DNA of 64,000 nt from Ruminiclostridium josui JCM 17888 (lineage in GTDB: Bacteria; Bacillota; Clostridia; Acetivibrionales; DSM-1351): the NCBI RefSeq assembly GCF_000526495.1, contig NZ_JAGE01000001.1:1888501-1952500 (forward strand), in the 5' to 3' direction. The position numbers were made by a program, and so were the translations under genes. The notes beneath the pieces are model-generated. The model was given only the letters and a program-made list of their open reading frames with translations, ran no database searches and was not told the DNA's origin. The stretch's first letter is position 1. Each line of letters opens with the position of its first letter. Positions 8,888-16,990 of this stretch are shown one piece after another.

Positions 8888-9334
8888 ATGCTGGTGAAAA
8901 CAACGCACTTTGGTGAAATTGATATAAAAGATGAGGATATAATTGAATTTGATGAAGGTATTGTTGGATTTGAGGATATACACAGATATGGGATTATTAA
9001 AAATCAGGATTCTGACTCGCCATTTAGTTGGATTCAGGCTATAGAAAAGCCAGAGCTTGCATTTGCTATAGTTGATCCCTTTGCCATAAAGAAAGACTAT
9101 GATTTTGTATTGAATGACGAATATGTTAAGGCTTTGGAAATAGAAAATCCTTCACAGGTTAATGTGTTTGCAATTGTAGTAGTTCCGGAGGATTTGAAAA
9201 AAATGAGTATGAACCTCAAAGCTCCTGTGATTGTGAACAAAGAAAACAGAAAAGCTGCACAGGTCATATTGGATACAGATGAGTATACCGTTAGACATTA
9301 TATAATGGATGAGCTCCAGAAACAGGAGGTGTAG
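8888..9334 (+). CDS. fliW: Flagellar assembly factor FliW
   Basis: 148 residues, typical FliW length, with [19 protein letters not shown] near the N-terminus and FAIVDPF in the middle. FliW binds flagellin and, when flagellin is low, binds and inhibits CsrA, so that hag mRNA is translated. It is followed directly by csrA, then by hag, the whole regulatory triangle in one place. ATG 8888 follows TTTTGGAGGAGTAAAT. Confidence 0.92.
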   Translation: MLVKTTHFGEIDIKDEDIIEFDEGIVGFEDIHRYGIIKNQDSDSPFSWIQAIEKPELAFAIVDPFAIKKDYDFVLNDEYVKALEIENPSQVNVFAIVVVPEDLKKMSMNLKAPVIVNKENRKAAQVILDTDEYTVRHYIMDELQKQEV

Positions 9335-9335
9335 C

Positions 9336-9554
9336 ATGCTGGTATTATCAAGAAAAAAAGACCAGTCACTAATGATAGGCAATGATATTGAGCTTACAAT
9401 CATAGAGATACAAGGTGATCAGGTTAAATTAGGCCTAAAGGCTCCTAAGAACATATCCATATACCGTAAGGAGCTGTACCTTGAAATACAGGAAGAAAAC
9501 AAAAAGGCCGCTGCCGCAGATGTTGTGGAATTTGATTCCATATTCAAAAAATAG
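9336..9554 (+). CDS. csrA: Carbon storage regulator CsrA
   Basis: 72 residues beginning [15 protein letters not shown], the signature of CsrA. CsrA dimers bind GGA in RNA hairpin loops and block translation; in Bacillus the main target is the hag leader. ATG 9336 lies one base after the fliW stop and is preceded by CAGGAGGTGTAGC; the longer reading frame extends into fliW without its own ribosome binding site. The downstream hag leader contains a matching hairpin with GGA in the loop. Confidence 0.93.
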   Translation: MLVLSRKKDQSLMIGNDIELTIIEIQGDQVKLGLKAPKNISIYRKELYLEIQEENKKAAAADVVEFDSIFKK

Positions 9555-9596
9555 TACTCAACACTAAAAAAGTTTAAAGTTTTTTGATTTTAACTA

Positions 9597-9623
9597 TAAA
9601 GTATTTTTAAAAAAGTACGATAT
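9597..9623 (+). promoter_or_regulatory. Sigma-D promoter of hag
   Basis: TAAA at 9597-9600, a 15-base spacer, then TACGATAT at 9616-9623, matching TAAA-N15-GCCGATAT in all but two bases. It predicts a leader of about 110 bases before the flagellin start. Confidence 0.82.
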
Positions 9624-9632
9624 ATTAATTAA

Positions 9633-9732
9633 GCAGGAAGGTCATACGCTATAAACCGGCCGGATAGGCGGAGGGCAGGCCTGCATACCATTCGGGAAAG
9701 GACTCCCGGAAATAAATTATAATCATGGAGGA
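9633..9732 (+). promoter_or_regulatory. Structured hag mRNA leader with candidate CsrA sites
   Basis: GC-rich leader in an otherwise AT-rich region. Hairpin at 9693-9708: stem CGGGA/TCCCG with hexaloop AAGGAC, placing GGA in the loop as CsrA prefers. A second GGA site is the Shine-Dalgarno itself (GGAGGA, 9727-9732). Upstream, GCAGG (9633-9637) can pair with CCTGC (9680-9684), and two self-complementary blocks (CCGGCCGG, GCAGGCCTGC) add structure. The two-site layout resembles the Bacillus hag leader. Confidence 0.6.
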
Positions 9733-9740
9733 TTTATATT

Positions 9741-10562
9741 ATGAGAATTAATCACAATATTGCTGCAATGAACACTTACCGTCAGTTGACAAACAACACA
9801 GGCGCAACTAGCAAAGCTTTGGAAAAATTGTCATCAGGTCTTCGTATCAACCGTGCAGGTGATGATGCTGCTGGTTTGGCAATCAGTGAAAAGATGAGAG
9901 GTCAGATCAGAGGTTTGGATCAAGCATCAAGAAACTCACAGGATGGTATCTCAATGATACAGACAGGTGAAGGTGCTTTGGCTACAGTTAGTAACATACT
10001 TGTTCGTATTAAGGAGCTTGCTGTTCAGGCTGCAAACGGAACTTATGATGCAACAAATGACTTGGAAAGAATCCAAGAAGAAGTAACAGAACTTGCAAAT
10101 CAGGTTACTGACATTAAGACTAATACAAAGTTTAATGGTATCGCTTTACTTGATGGTGCTGGTGATGACATTATTCTTCAGGTAGGACAGGAAGATTCAC
10201 AAACTCTGACACTTGCTAAGACAAGTACTGATCTTACTGCTGTTGAAACTGCTGTAAAAGGTTATGACTTGAAAACTCAAGCGGGTGCAACTGCTGCATT
10301 AGGTACTATCGAAGATCAGATCAATGCAGTAAGTAAAATTCGTTCTTACTTTGGAGCAAACCAGAACAGATTGGAATACAATATAAACAATTTGGATACT
10401 TATAGTGAAAATCTGTCTGCTTCTGAATCACGTATCCGTGACGTTGATATGGCTAAGGAAATGATGGAATTCACAAAACAGAATATTCTGTCACAAGCAG
10501 CTCAATCAATGCTTGCACAAGCAAATCAACAGCCACAGGGTGTTCTTCAATTACTCAGGTAA
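9741..10562 (+). CDS. hag: Flagellin (filament protein)
   Basis: 273-residue flagellin consisting almost only of the conserved D0/D1 ends: MRINHNIAAMNTYRQL..., SSGLRINRAGDDAAGLAISEKM, and a C-terminus LAQANQQPQGVLQLLR. The surface-exposed variable domain is very short, as in other small clostridial and Bacillus flagellins. Codon use is strongly biased, as expected for a major structural protein. It has its own sigma-D promoter, a regulated leader and its own terminator. Confidence 0.96.
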   Translation: MRINHNIAAMNTYRQLTNNTGATSKALEKLSSGLRINRAGDDAAGLAISEKMRGQIRGLDQASRNSQDGISMIQTGEGALATVSNILVRIKELAVQAANGTYDATNDLERIQEEVTELANQVTDIKTNTKFNGIALLDGAGDDIILQVGQEDSQTLTLAKTSTDLTAVETAVKGYDLKTQAGATAALGTIEDQINAVSKIRSYFGANQNRLEYNINNLDTYSENLSASESRIRDVDMAKEMMEFTKQNILSQAAQSMLAQANQQPQGVLQLLR

Positions 10563-10582
10563 TTAGTTTTCTGCAACTGACG

Positions 10583-10618
10583 AAGAGCCGGGGGAAATAT
10601 GCCTCTGGCTCTTTATTT
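10583..10618 (+). terminator. Terminator of hag
   Basis: AGAGCCGGGGG...CCTCTGGCTCT stem followed by TTATTTTAT, directly downstream of the flagellin stop. The strong stem fits an abundant monocistronic mRNA. Confidence 0.85.
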
Positions 10619-10624
10619 TATATT

Positions 10625-11477
10625 CGGTTCTATGTCAATAGTTGGGGTAGAACAGTAAACTGAAATTTTTATTTAAAGAGCCAATTGCTTAACAGGTGAT
10701 TGGTTCTTTTATGTTTGTAAGGTATGTAGGATTCTACGTCTGAAATTATCGAAGTTCCTATACCCATATGCAATACGCTTAATAACCTTTATTGTATTGT
10801 TAATACCTTCGGTAAAACCATTAGAATAAGGGCAGATGAAAGCGTTTAAAATATAAGGTTCCCAGTTTTTTAACATTGTCAAACAAGCTTTAAATTCGGG
10901 TATATCAGCAACATATGCGTGCATACGAAATTCTCTTAAAATTTTAGTTGCCTGAAAGTACTTTCGGGAGTTTAGAAGGTTTTGAATATCCGATTAACTG
11001 GAGCCACCTATTAACAGTGGAAGGTGAAATCCCAAGAGATGAAGCAATATCCTTTTGAGAGCGTTTACTTTCCAGTTCATTAATAGAATAAGCAGTTAAA
11101 CGGCTACTAAGCCTATGAAACTTAGGTAATAATCCGTTAGTTTCATAAAAACGCTTATTGCAGTAAGGACAACAATAACGGCGTTTAGAATAAAGCCATA
11201 AAAGTTTTTTTCCAAAGGCAGGAACGTCTTTTACTTTTTGAGTTCTATAGTCGTGTACTTTATCAGTAATTCTTCCACAGTCAGGACAAATATGAGGCCG
11301 ACGTTGTAATTTAAAATGTTAATACTTCCTATGTCTAGTAGTTTTGAGATATAATCATTTTGAGGCATAAACTTTCTCCTTCTTGAAAAATGTTGTGTGG
11401 TAACTTCAGTTTACAAGAATTTGAAGCATTATGCCTCACTTTTTTTATTTTTTACCCCAATGTTTAGTATAGAACCG
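10625..11477. mobile_element. Degenerate ISL3-family insertion sequence
   Basis: The ends are imperfect inverted repeats: CGGTTCTAT...TTGGGGTA at the left (from 10625) and its complement at the right (to 11477). ISL3 elements have ends of the GGTTCTNT type. The element is about 850 bases, far below the 1.3-1.5 kb of intact ISL3 members. The transposase on the minus strand is frameshifted and internally deleted. Eight-base flanks differ (TTTATATT against ATCATAAT), so no target duplication is visible. It sits between hag and flaG. Confidence 0.75.
10709..11368 (-). pseudogene. ISL3-family transposase remnant
   Basis: Read on the minus strand from ATG 11368, the first frame (MPQNDYISKLLDI) breaks after about 20 codons. 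Another frame continues with a zinc-finger-like segment RRPHICPDCGR, then VHDYRTQ, YCCPYCNKRFYE and a helix-turn-helix SQKDIASSLGISPSTVNRW, typical of the ISL3 N-terminus. This frame stops near 10950. The last frame (from 10924) encodes the C-terminal end with NGFTEGINNTIKVIKRIAYGYRNF. Most of the DDE catalytic core between these parts is missing, so the protein cannot be active. Confidence 0.8.
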
Positions 11478-11607
11478 ATCATAATACAATTTTTCTTAAC
11501 GATATTGCAAAGCAATTAAATGAAAAGAACTGCAATACTCTGGCGTATATGACTATTTTGATAAAAAATTAATTATATAGAAAAATATAGCTGACCCCAA
11601 AAACTGC

Positions 11608-11635
11608 TAAATACATATAGGATTTTTTCCGATAA
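11608..11635 (+). promoter_or_regulatory. Sigma-D-like promoter of flaG
   Basis: TAAA at 11608-11611, a 16-base spacer, then TCCGATAA at 11628-11635. This is one base longer than the usual spacing but otherwise close to the flagellar consensus. It lies 31 bases before flaG, downstream of the insertion element, and so supplies the flaG-fliD-fliS genes independently of hag. Confidence 0.72.
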
Positions 11636-11666
11636 AAATAACAGAAGAGTTTTTGGGGGTGCAGGT

Positions 11667-12047
11667 ATGAAAATAGATGGCAGTGAATTAATGACTAATA
11701 GTCAAAGCAGTAATACAGAGATTCAAAAAATAATAAGTACAGTAGGCAAATCAGATAGGACGTTGACAGCTACAAAGTCAATTTCCCAAATAACAGATTA
11801 TGATAAAGACTACATGCCTGTCTCTGAGAGAGTGGTTATAGAAGCGATACAAAAAGCAAATAAGGCAATTTCCGGTGGCAACAGAAGGTTTGAATTTTCT
11901 ATTCATGAAAAGACAAATGAAATAGTTGTTAAGGTATTTGACTCAGATACAAACGAACTGATTCGTGAGATTCCTAATGAAAAGGTTTTGGATATGGTAG
12001 CGAAGATGTGTGAGATGGCCGGCATATTAGTTGACGAAAGAAGGTAG
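11667..12047 (+). CDS. flaG: FlaG family flagellar protein
   Basis: 126 residues. The C-terminal two thirds (RRFEFSIHEKTNEIVVKVFDSDTNELIREIPNEKVLDM, cut here at the core FEFSIHEKTNEIVVKVFD) is the FlaG domain; the N-terminus is polar and variable. FlaG proteins affect filament length in some bacteria. The gene precedes fliD and fliS, the usual neighbourhood. ATG 11667 follows GGGGGTGCAGGT. Confidence 0.85.
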   Translation: MKIDGSELMTNSQSSNTEIQKIISTVGKSDRTLTATKSISQITDYDKDYMPVSERVVIEAIQKANKAISGGNRRFEFSIHEKTNEIVVKVFDSDTNELIREIPNEKVLDMVAKMCEMAGILVDERR

Positions 12048-12051
12048 AGAT

Positions 12052-14388
12052 ATGAATATTAACAGTTCCTCAAACACAAATGGAGTTGCGGGTGCTACAA
12101 ATTACTCAAGACTGACCGGACTGATATCAGGTTTTGATACTGATGCTTTGGTAAGGGCAGCCCTTTCAGGGGAACAGGCTAAGATAGATAAGATAAAGCA
12201 AAGCAGAGAATTAAATTTGTGGATGATTGATGCATATAGAGACGTTACATCATCCCTTCAGAGCTTTTATAATCAATTTTTCGATAGTCTTACTTCAACC
12301 ACTAATTTAAAATTGGCATCTACATTCTCCAGTTATACCGCTACAATGGCAGCAGGCAGTTCCTCTGATGTTATTAGTGTAACTGCAGGAAGTGGTGCTA
12401 AAGCAGGGGTATATTCATTATCAGATATTGTTGCAGCCACATGTGCACGTATATCTACGGGAGCAAATGTAACTAAGACTGTTGAAACAGGGGTAATTTC
12501 TCAGACAGATTTAGATACAATAAAAAGTTCCAGCTATAATAACATTTTTAGAATAACCTTAAATGGTAAAACCGTAGATATAAAATTGGATAATGATTCG
12601 GGTGAAATATCTAGTGTAGATAATTTGGTTTCACAACTTCAAAGTAAATTAAACAATGCCTTTGGAACGGATTCTTCAGGCAATGGTAAAATAAAAATTG
12701 AAAATAACGGTGGTAGGCTTAGATTTACTACTCTTAGGAACACGGATACTTTTTCAATAGGAACTGTCAATAATGAAGGAGCAGGAAAATTGTTCAGCAC
12801 AGTACCATCCGATACTACTCCTTTTGAATTAAATGGGACAAATAATCAATTTGAGTTAACTATTGGAAACACTACAAAAACTGTGACTGTACAGCCACTT
12901 AACGGAAACTCAACTTTTACAAGTGCAGATGATTTGAAAGCTGCAATTCAAAACGGTATTGATGCTGCGTTTGGAGCCGGAGCAGGTGTAACTGCCGACA
13001 TTAAGAATGGAAAAGTTTTACTTAAGTCTGATGTCGGTGTGACTTTTTCCACTGGATATACAGTTAATGGAGCAACTAATGCAATACTTCAGATTGATAG
13101 TTCTAATACTTCCAATAAGGTTGATTTAAATGCGAAGTTATCAAGTATAGGTGCAGGTTTTGCAGTTGATCCTTTTGAAAACTCTGACGGTACATCAATT
13201 AAAAATACAGATGGGACTTTTTCAAATAATATAGAATTTACAATAACAAGCTCTAAGGGAACGGCTACCTTTTCCTTTGACCCGACAACTACATCAATAA
13301 ATGATATAATTAAAAAAGTAAATATGGATACTACTGCCAATGCAACTATGAGCTATGATGTTACTACAAATAGCTTTAAAATACAGGCTAAGGATACAGG
13401 TGCTACATCTAAGCTTGATATAGTTGATACTGCTGGAGGATTTATGTCATCATTGGGACTTGCCGGTACAGGCGCTGTCGGAACTGATGCAAGTGTAACT
13501 GTTACAGGTGAGGACGGAACCTCCATGACTATAGTAAGGCCTAATAATTCATTTACTTATGACGGGCTTACCTTTAATATTTCTAAAGACTTACCCGCAG
13601 GTGCAGACCCTATAAAAGTAACCGTTGCAAGTGATACAAGTAAAACCTTTAATACTATTAAAAGTTTTGTGGAACAATATAATGCCTTAATTGATAAGTT
13701 GAATACAAAAATAAGTGAGAAAAAAGACCGTAGTTATACACCTTTAACTGAGACTCAAAAGGCGTCCATGACAACTGATCAGATAGAAAAGTGGGAAGCT
13801 AAAGCTAAAACAGGTTTGCTAAGCGGAAATTCTGATATACAGAACACCTTGGACAGATTAAGAGCTGCTTTATATGACTCGGTAGAGGGTGTGGGTTTAA
13901 GTTTATATTCTATAGGTATAACTACATCCAACGATTATCGTCAAAAAGGTAAACTCGTAATAGATGAATCAAAGTTGAAGGAAGCGCTGGCTAATAATCC
14001 AGAAGAGGTTGCAAATCTTTTTACGGCCACTTCTGATAAATCTTATTATAAGGCTTCCGGTGATTATGCACTAAAAAGCGAAAGGTATAAAGAATCCGGA
14101 CTTGCAGACAGGTTCTCTGATATTATACAGGATGCAATCAGAACTACACCTGATGCAAAGGGCAATCTTGGTTCATTAATAATGAAAGCCGGCCAAGTGG
14201 GTGATGCATCAGAGTATACTAATTCATTAATAAAGGAGATTACGGGCTTTGATAAAACTATAGCTGAATTAAATCAAAAGCTCACTTCTAAGGAAAATAT
14301 GCTATATGCAAAGTATGCAAATATGGAAAAAATGCTAAGTCAAATGAGTGCTCAATCGAACTGGCTTGCATCCCAATTTAGTTCCTGA
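12052..14388 (+). CDS. fliD: Filament cap protein FliD
   Basis: 778 residues, longer than the 450-500 of enteric FliD but common in clostridia. The N-terminal domain (about 15-110) has RLTGLISGFDTDALV; the C-terminal FliD domain (about 470-775) has FNTIKSFVEQYNALIDKLN and ends in a helical tail (KENMLYAKYANMEKMLSQM). The middle contains several beta-rich, S/T/N-rich repeats exposed at the filament tip. FliD caps the filament and folds incoming flagellin. ATG 12052 follows GAAGGTAGAG and overlaps nothing; a start further upstream would lie inside flaG. Confidence 0.92.
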   Translation: MNINSSSNTNGVAGATNYSRLTGLISGFDTDALVRAALSGEQAKIDKIKQSRELNLWMIDAYRDVTSSLQSFYNQFFDSLTSTTNLKLASTFSSYTATMAAGSSSDVISVTAGSGAKAGVYSLSDIVAATCARISTGANVTKTVETGVISQTDLDTIKSSSYNNIFRITLNGKTVDIKLDNDSGEISSVDNLVSQLQSKLNNAFGTDSSGNGKIKIENNGGRLRFTTLRNTDTFSIGTVNNEGAGKLFSTVPSDTTPFELNGTNNQFELTIGNTTKTVTVQPLNGNSTFTSADDLKAAIQNGIDAAFGAGAGVTADIKNGKVLLKSDVGVTFSTGYTVNGATNAILQIDSSNTSNKVDLNAKLSSIGAGFAVDPFENSDGTSIKNTDGTFSNNIEFTITSSKGTATFSFDPTTTSINDIIKKVNMDTTANATMSYDVTTNSFKIQAKDTGATSKLDIVDTAGGFMSSLGLAGTGAVGTDASVTVTGEDGTSMTIVRPNNSFTYDGLTFNISKDLPAGADPIKVTVASDTSKTFNTIKSFVEQYNALIDKLNTKISEKKDRSYTPLTETQKASMTTDQIEKWEAKAKTGLLSGNSDIQNTLDRLRAALYDSVEGVGLSLYSIGITTSNDYRQKGKLVIDESKLKEALANNPEEVANLFTATSDKSYYKASGDYALKSERYKESGLADRFSDIIQDAIRTTPDAKGNLGSLIMKAGQVGDASEYTNSLIKEITGFDKTIAELNQKLTSKENMLYAKYANMEKMLSQMSAQSNWLASQFSS

Positions 14389-14428
14389 CAATAAATAGAG
14401 ACTAGTGAACAGCAGGAGGTTGCTAATA

Positions 14429-14830
14429 ATGGTAAACAATGGTTATAACCAGTATAAGGAAAATTCGGTATATACAGCCACTCCAGAGGAGTTGACTCTG
14501 ATGCTGTACAATGGTTTAGTTAAATTCATAATGCAGGCACAGGGTGCTATTGACGAAAAGAACATTGAAAGAGCCAATAACTCAATTATTCGTGCCCAGG
14601 ATATAGTTAGGGAATTCCAGGTGACTTTGGATATGAAATACGAAGTGTCCAAACAGCTAGGTAGTGTATATGATTACATGTACAGAAGATTGATTGAGGC
14701 AAACATGAAAAAAGATAAAGAAATTCTGGAAGAAGTTCTGGGAATGGCAAAGGATCTCAGAGATACATGGACTAAGGCTATGAAGCTTGCTAGAAGGCAA
14801 ATTTCATCTACGGAGCAAATTGCAAGGTAA
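14429..14830 (+). CDS. fliS: Flagellin export chaperone FliS
   Basis: 133 residues beginning MVNNGYNQYKENSVYTATPEELTLMLYNG (start shown only), with the FliS signature TPEELTLMLYNGLVKF. FliS binds the disordered C-terminus of flagellin and prevents early polymerisation. It follows fliD directly, as in most flagellar systems. ATG 14429 has GCAGGAGG about 10 bases upstream; the longer frame from 14405 has no site. Confidence 0.93.
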   Translation: MVNNGYNQYKENSVYTATPEELTLMLYNGLVKFIMQAQGAIDEKNIERANNSIIRAQDIVREFQVTLDMKYEVSKQLGSVYDYMYRRLIEANMKKDKEILEEVLGMAKDLRDTWTKAMKLARRQISSTEQIAR

Positions 14831-14846
14831 ATATTGAATAGTTTAA

Positions 14847-14883
14847 GCACCTCGCACACAATTATATATTTAGTGCGGGGTGT
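14847..14883 (+). other. Hairpin between fliS and the FlgN/FliT-like gene
   Basis: GCACCTCGCAC (14847-14857) pairs with GTGCGGGGTGT (14873-14883) over 11 pairs including two wobbles. It is followed by ATTTATATTAATT, which is not a clean T-tract, so it may act as a weak terminator or as an RNA processing/stability element that lowers expression of the next gene relative to fliS. Confidence 0.5.
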
Positions 14884-14917
14884 ATTTATATTAATTACAA
14901 AGCTTTGGAGGAGAATA

Positions 14918-15400
14918 ATGACACCTGAACAATATATTCAAAAACTTACTGATTTGTCTTTGAAAAAGTTAGACAATATGAAAAAAATTTTAAACCTTAC
15001 CAAAAAACAGTTTGAAGTAATTACTGAAGATAGCATAAATGAGCTGCAATCGCTAATTGATTTGAAGCAGAAATTAATAGATGAAATTAACGAGTTGGAT
15101 GATGCATTTGAAGTATATTATTCAAGGCTGAAATCCATCCTTGGAATAGAGAGTATGGAAGAAGTAAGCATATCTAAGTATAATGAAGCTGTAAAACTGC
15201 AACAGACTATTAGAGAAATATTTGATACAGCAAAAAAAATACAAACGACTGAAAATGAAAATAACTTGAAGGCTCGAGGTGTTCTGGACAGTCTGGGAGG
15301 ACAAATAAGGCAAATAAAGCAAGGTAAAATAGCAAACAGTGGTTATAATATTGGAGGTAAAATACCTCAGCAGTCATATTATTTTGACACAAAAAAATAA
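14918..15400 (+). CDS. FlgN/FliT-like flagellar chaperone
   Basis: 160 residues, nearly all helical, with heptad patterns over residues 10-75 and 90-125 and a polar, glycine-containing tail. It resembles FlgN-type chaperones in overall make-up and has the position after fliS where fliT is often found; FliT is the chaperone of FliD. The sequence itself does not discriminate between these. ATG 14918 follows TTTGGAGGAGAATA; the longer frame includes the preceding hairpin and is unlikely to be coding. Confidence 0.65.
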   Translation: MTPEQYIQKLTDLSLKKLDNMKKILNLTKKQFEVITEDSINELQSLIDLKQKLIDEINELDDAFEVYYSRLKSILGIESMEEVSISKYNEAVKLQQTIREIFDTAKKIQTTENENNLKARGVLDSLGGQIRQIKQGKIANSGYNIGGKIPQQSYYFDTKK

Positions 15401-15414
15401 ATAATACTTAAAAT

Positions 15415-15448
15415 AAAGTGCACCCAATTTTACAAGGTGTACTTTTTA
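15415..15448 (+). terminator. Terminator of the flaG-fliD-fliS unit
   Basis: AAAGTGCACC pairs with GGTGTACTTT around a short AT loop and runs into TTTTT. Confidence 0.8.
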
Positions 15449-15572
15449 CATATATAGGGTTAAATTCCTTATTATACCTCTGGTTAACATAAATTACAAG
15501 ACTGCACTTTGTTTGGGTATTAGTATATAATGATACAAAAATATACAAAATACTGAAAGGATGTTAGTACAA

Positions 15573-16901
15573 ATGAGATTAATAAACAAGTTAAAACTTT
15601 TAAGTGCAATGGTTTTTATGTTAGTCATTGTAGTTTCAAGTAGCATGGTATTTGCAGCAGACCCAAATACCTGGACCACAAAGGCACCCCTCAATACTGT
15701 AAGATATAATCATGAAGCAGTAGTTCTAAACGGACAGATATACGTTATTGGAGGAACTGCATATTCTACGCTAAGCTCAGTAGAACAGTATGATCCTGCT
15801 ACTGATACCTGGACCACAAAAGCACCCATGTCAGTGGCAAGAGAAGGTCATCAATTAGCAGTAATAGGCGGTAAAATATATGCAGTAGGAGGCGGGGCTA
15901 CCGATTTAAAATCAGTTGAAGAATATAATCCTGAAACCAATACATGGACAACGAAGGCCTCTATGGCATATGGAAGGGATGACCTTGCAACAGTCGTTTT
16001 AAATGGTAAAATATATGCAATAGGAGGAAGTCAACTTACCTCGGTGGAGGAATATGACCCTGCAAATAACATATGGGTAACAAAGGCTCCAATGTCTGTT
16101 GGCAGACAACAGTTTAAAGCAGCTGTGGTAAACGGGAAAATATATGCTATAGGTGGTTACAACAGTACGGGCAAATATCTCAATTCTGTAGAAGAGTATG
16201 ACCCTGTAACTGATACCTGGACAACAAAGGCTCCAATGTACAATAGTAGATCTAGCTTTAACATAGCTGTAATAAATGACAAAATCTATGTAATTGGGGG
16301 GGTTAATTCTGGAACTAATAATGTTTCAGCCTCAATAGAGGAATATGACCCTGCTAATAACATTTGGACATTGAAGACATCAATGCCTACAGGTGGAGGA
16401 AAAGCAGTTGTATTGAATAATAAAATATACATGGTCGGGGCTAGTGGCTCCAAAACGCTAGAATATGACCCTGCTACAGATAAATGGACTTACCTTGCAC
16501 CTGTGCTGGCTGGTAGAACTGACTCCGGTGTAGCGGTAGTAAATGGTAAAATTTATGCTATAGGCGGAAGGTACGGAGGTGCTACTTTAAAATCCGTCGA
16601 AGAATACACCCCTACTAACACAGGCGACCCCGGAGATGGAGGCAGTGAAAATCCACCGGTTATTACAGGAAACAGTGCAATACTTGAATTGACAATGGTT
16701 AACGGAGTAATAAAGGAATACGATTTAAATGCCGCAGAGCTAGACAGCTTCTTAACTTGGTATGATAACAGCTCAACCGGTGTCGCACCAGCATATTACA
16801 TATTTAATAAAAAGAACAATATCAAACCTTTCCTAAGTAGAAAGGAATATATCGCATATAGCAAGATAGCAAGCTTCGAAGTAAAGGAATATGCAGAATA
16901 A
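15573..16901 (+). CDS. Secreted Kelch-repeat protein
   Basis: 442 residues. A signal peptide (MRLINKLKLL, then a hydrophobic core to VFA|ADP, cleavage near residue 28) directs secretion. Seven Kelch repeats follow (about residues 30-350), each with a KIYAIGG or QIYVIGG strand and a SVEEYDP...TW hinge, enough for one seven-bladed beta-propeller. A short Gly/Pro linker leads to an 80-residue C-terminal domain (ILELTMVNGVIKEYDL...FEVKEY) that I do not recognise; it could be an anchoring or binding module. ATG 15573 was chosen for the signal peptide; ATG 15561 in the same frame abuts the AAAGG site. Ligand unknown. Confidence 0.82.
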   Translation: MRLINKLKLLSAMVFMLVIVVSSSMVFAADPNTWTTKAPLNTVRYNHEAVVLNGQIYVIGGTAYSTLSSVEQYDPATDTWTTKAPMSVAREGHQLAVIGGKIYAVGGGATDLKSVEEYNPETNTWTTKASMAYGRDDLATVVLNGKIYAIGGSQLTSVEEYDPANNIWVTKAPMSVGRQQFKAAVVNGKIYAIGGYNSTGKYLNSVEEYDPVTDTWTTKAPMYNSRSSFNIAVINDKIYVIGGVNSGTNNVSASIEEYDPANNIWTLKTSMPTGGGKAVVLNNKIYMVGASGSKTLEYDPATDKWTYLAPVLAGRTDSGVAVVNGKIYAIGGRYGGATLKSVEEYTPTNTGDPGDGGSENPPVITGNSAILELTMVNGVIKEYDLNAAELDSFLTWYDNSSTGVAPAYYIFNKKNNIKPFLSRKEYIAYSKIASFEVKEYAE

Positions 16902-16934
16902 TTCATATTCCAGTTAAGCTACCAGACCTTAAAC

Positions 16935-16987
16935 AAAAAGTGCAGTTGTTAAATCACCGTTAAAATGGTTTAACAATTGCACTTTTT
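16935..16987. terminator. Bidirectional terminator between Kelch gene and hydrolase gene
   Basis: AAAAGTGCA-TTGTTAAA paired with TTTAACAA-TGCACTTTT: about 17 pairs with one mismatch, flanked by A-run and T-run. It serves both convergent genes. Confidence 0.88.
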
Positions 16988-16990
16988 ATA

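Noticed and set aside
9633-9732. c-di-GMP (GEMM) riboswitch in the hag leader
   Set aside because: The leader is structured, but I could not find the conserved GEMM core sequences; the CsrA-type hairpin explains part of it better.
10617-11485. Target-site duplication flanking the ISL3 element
   Set aside because: The eight-base flanks TTTATATT and ATCATAAT do not match.
15573-16620. DNA repeats in the Kelch gene as a mobile or CRISPR-like array
   Set aside because: The periodicity comes from Kelch protein repeats, not from identical DNA repeats with spacers.
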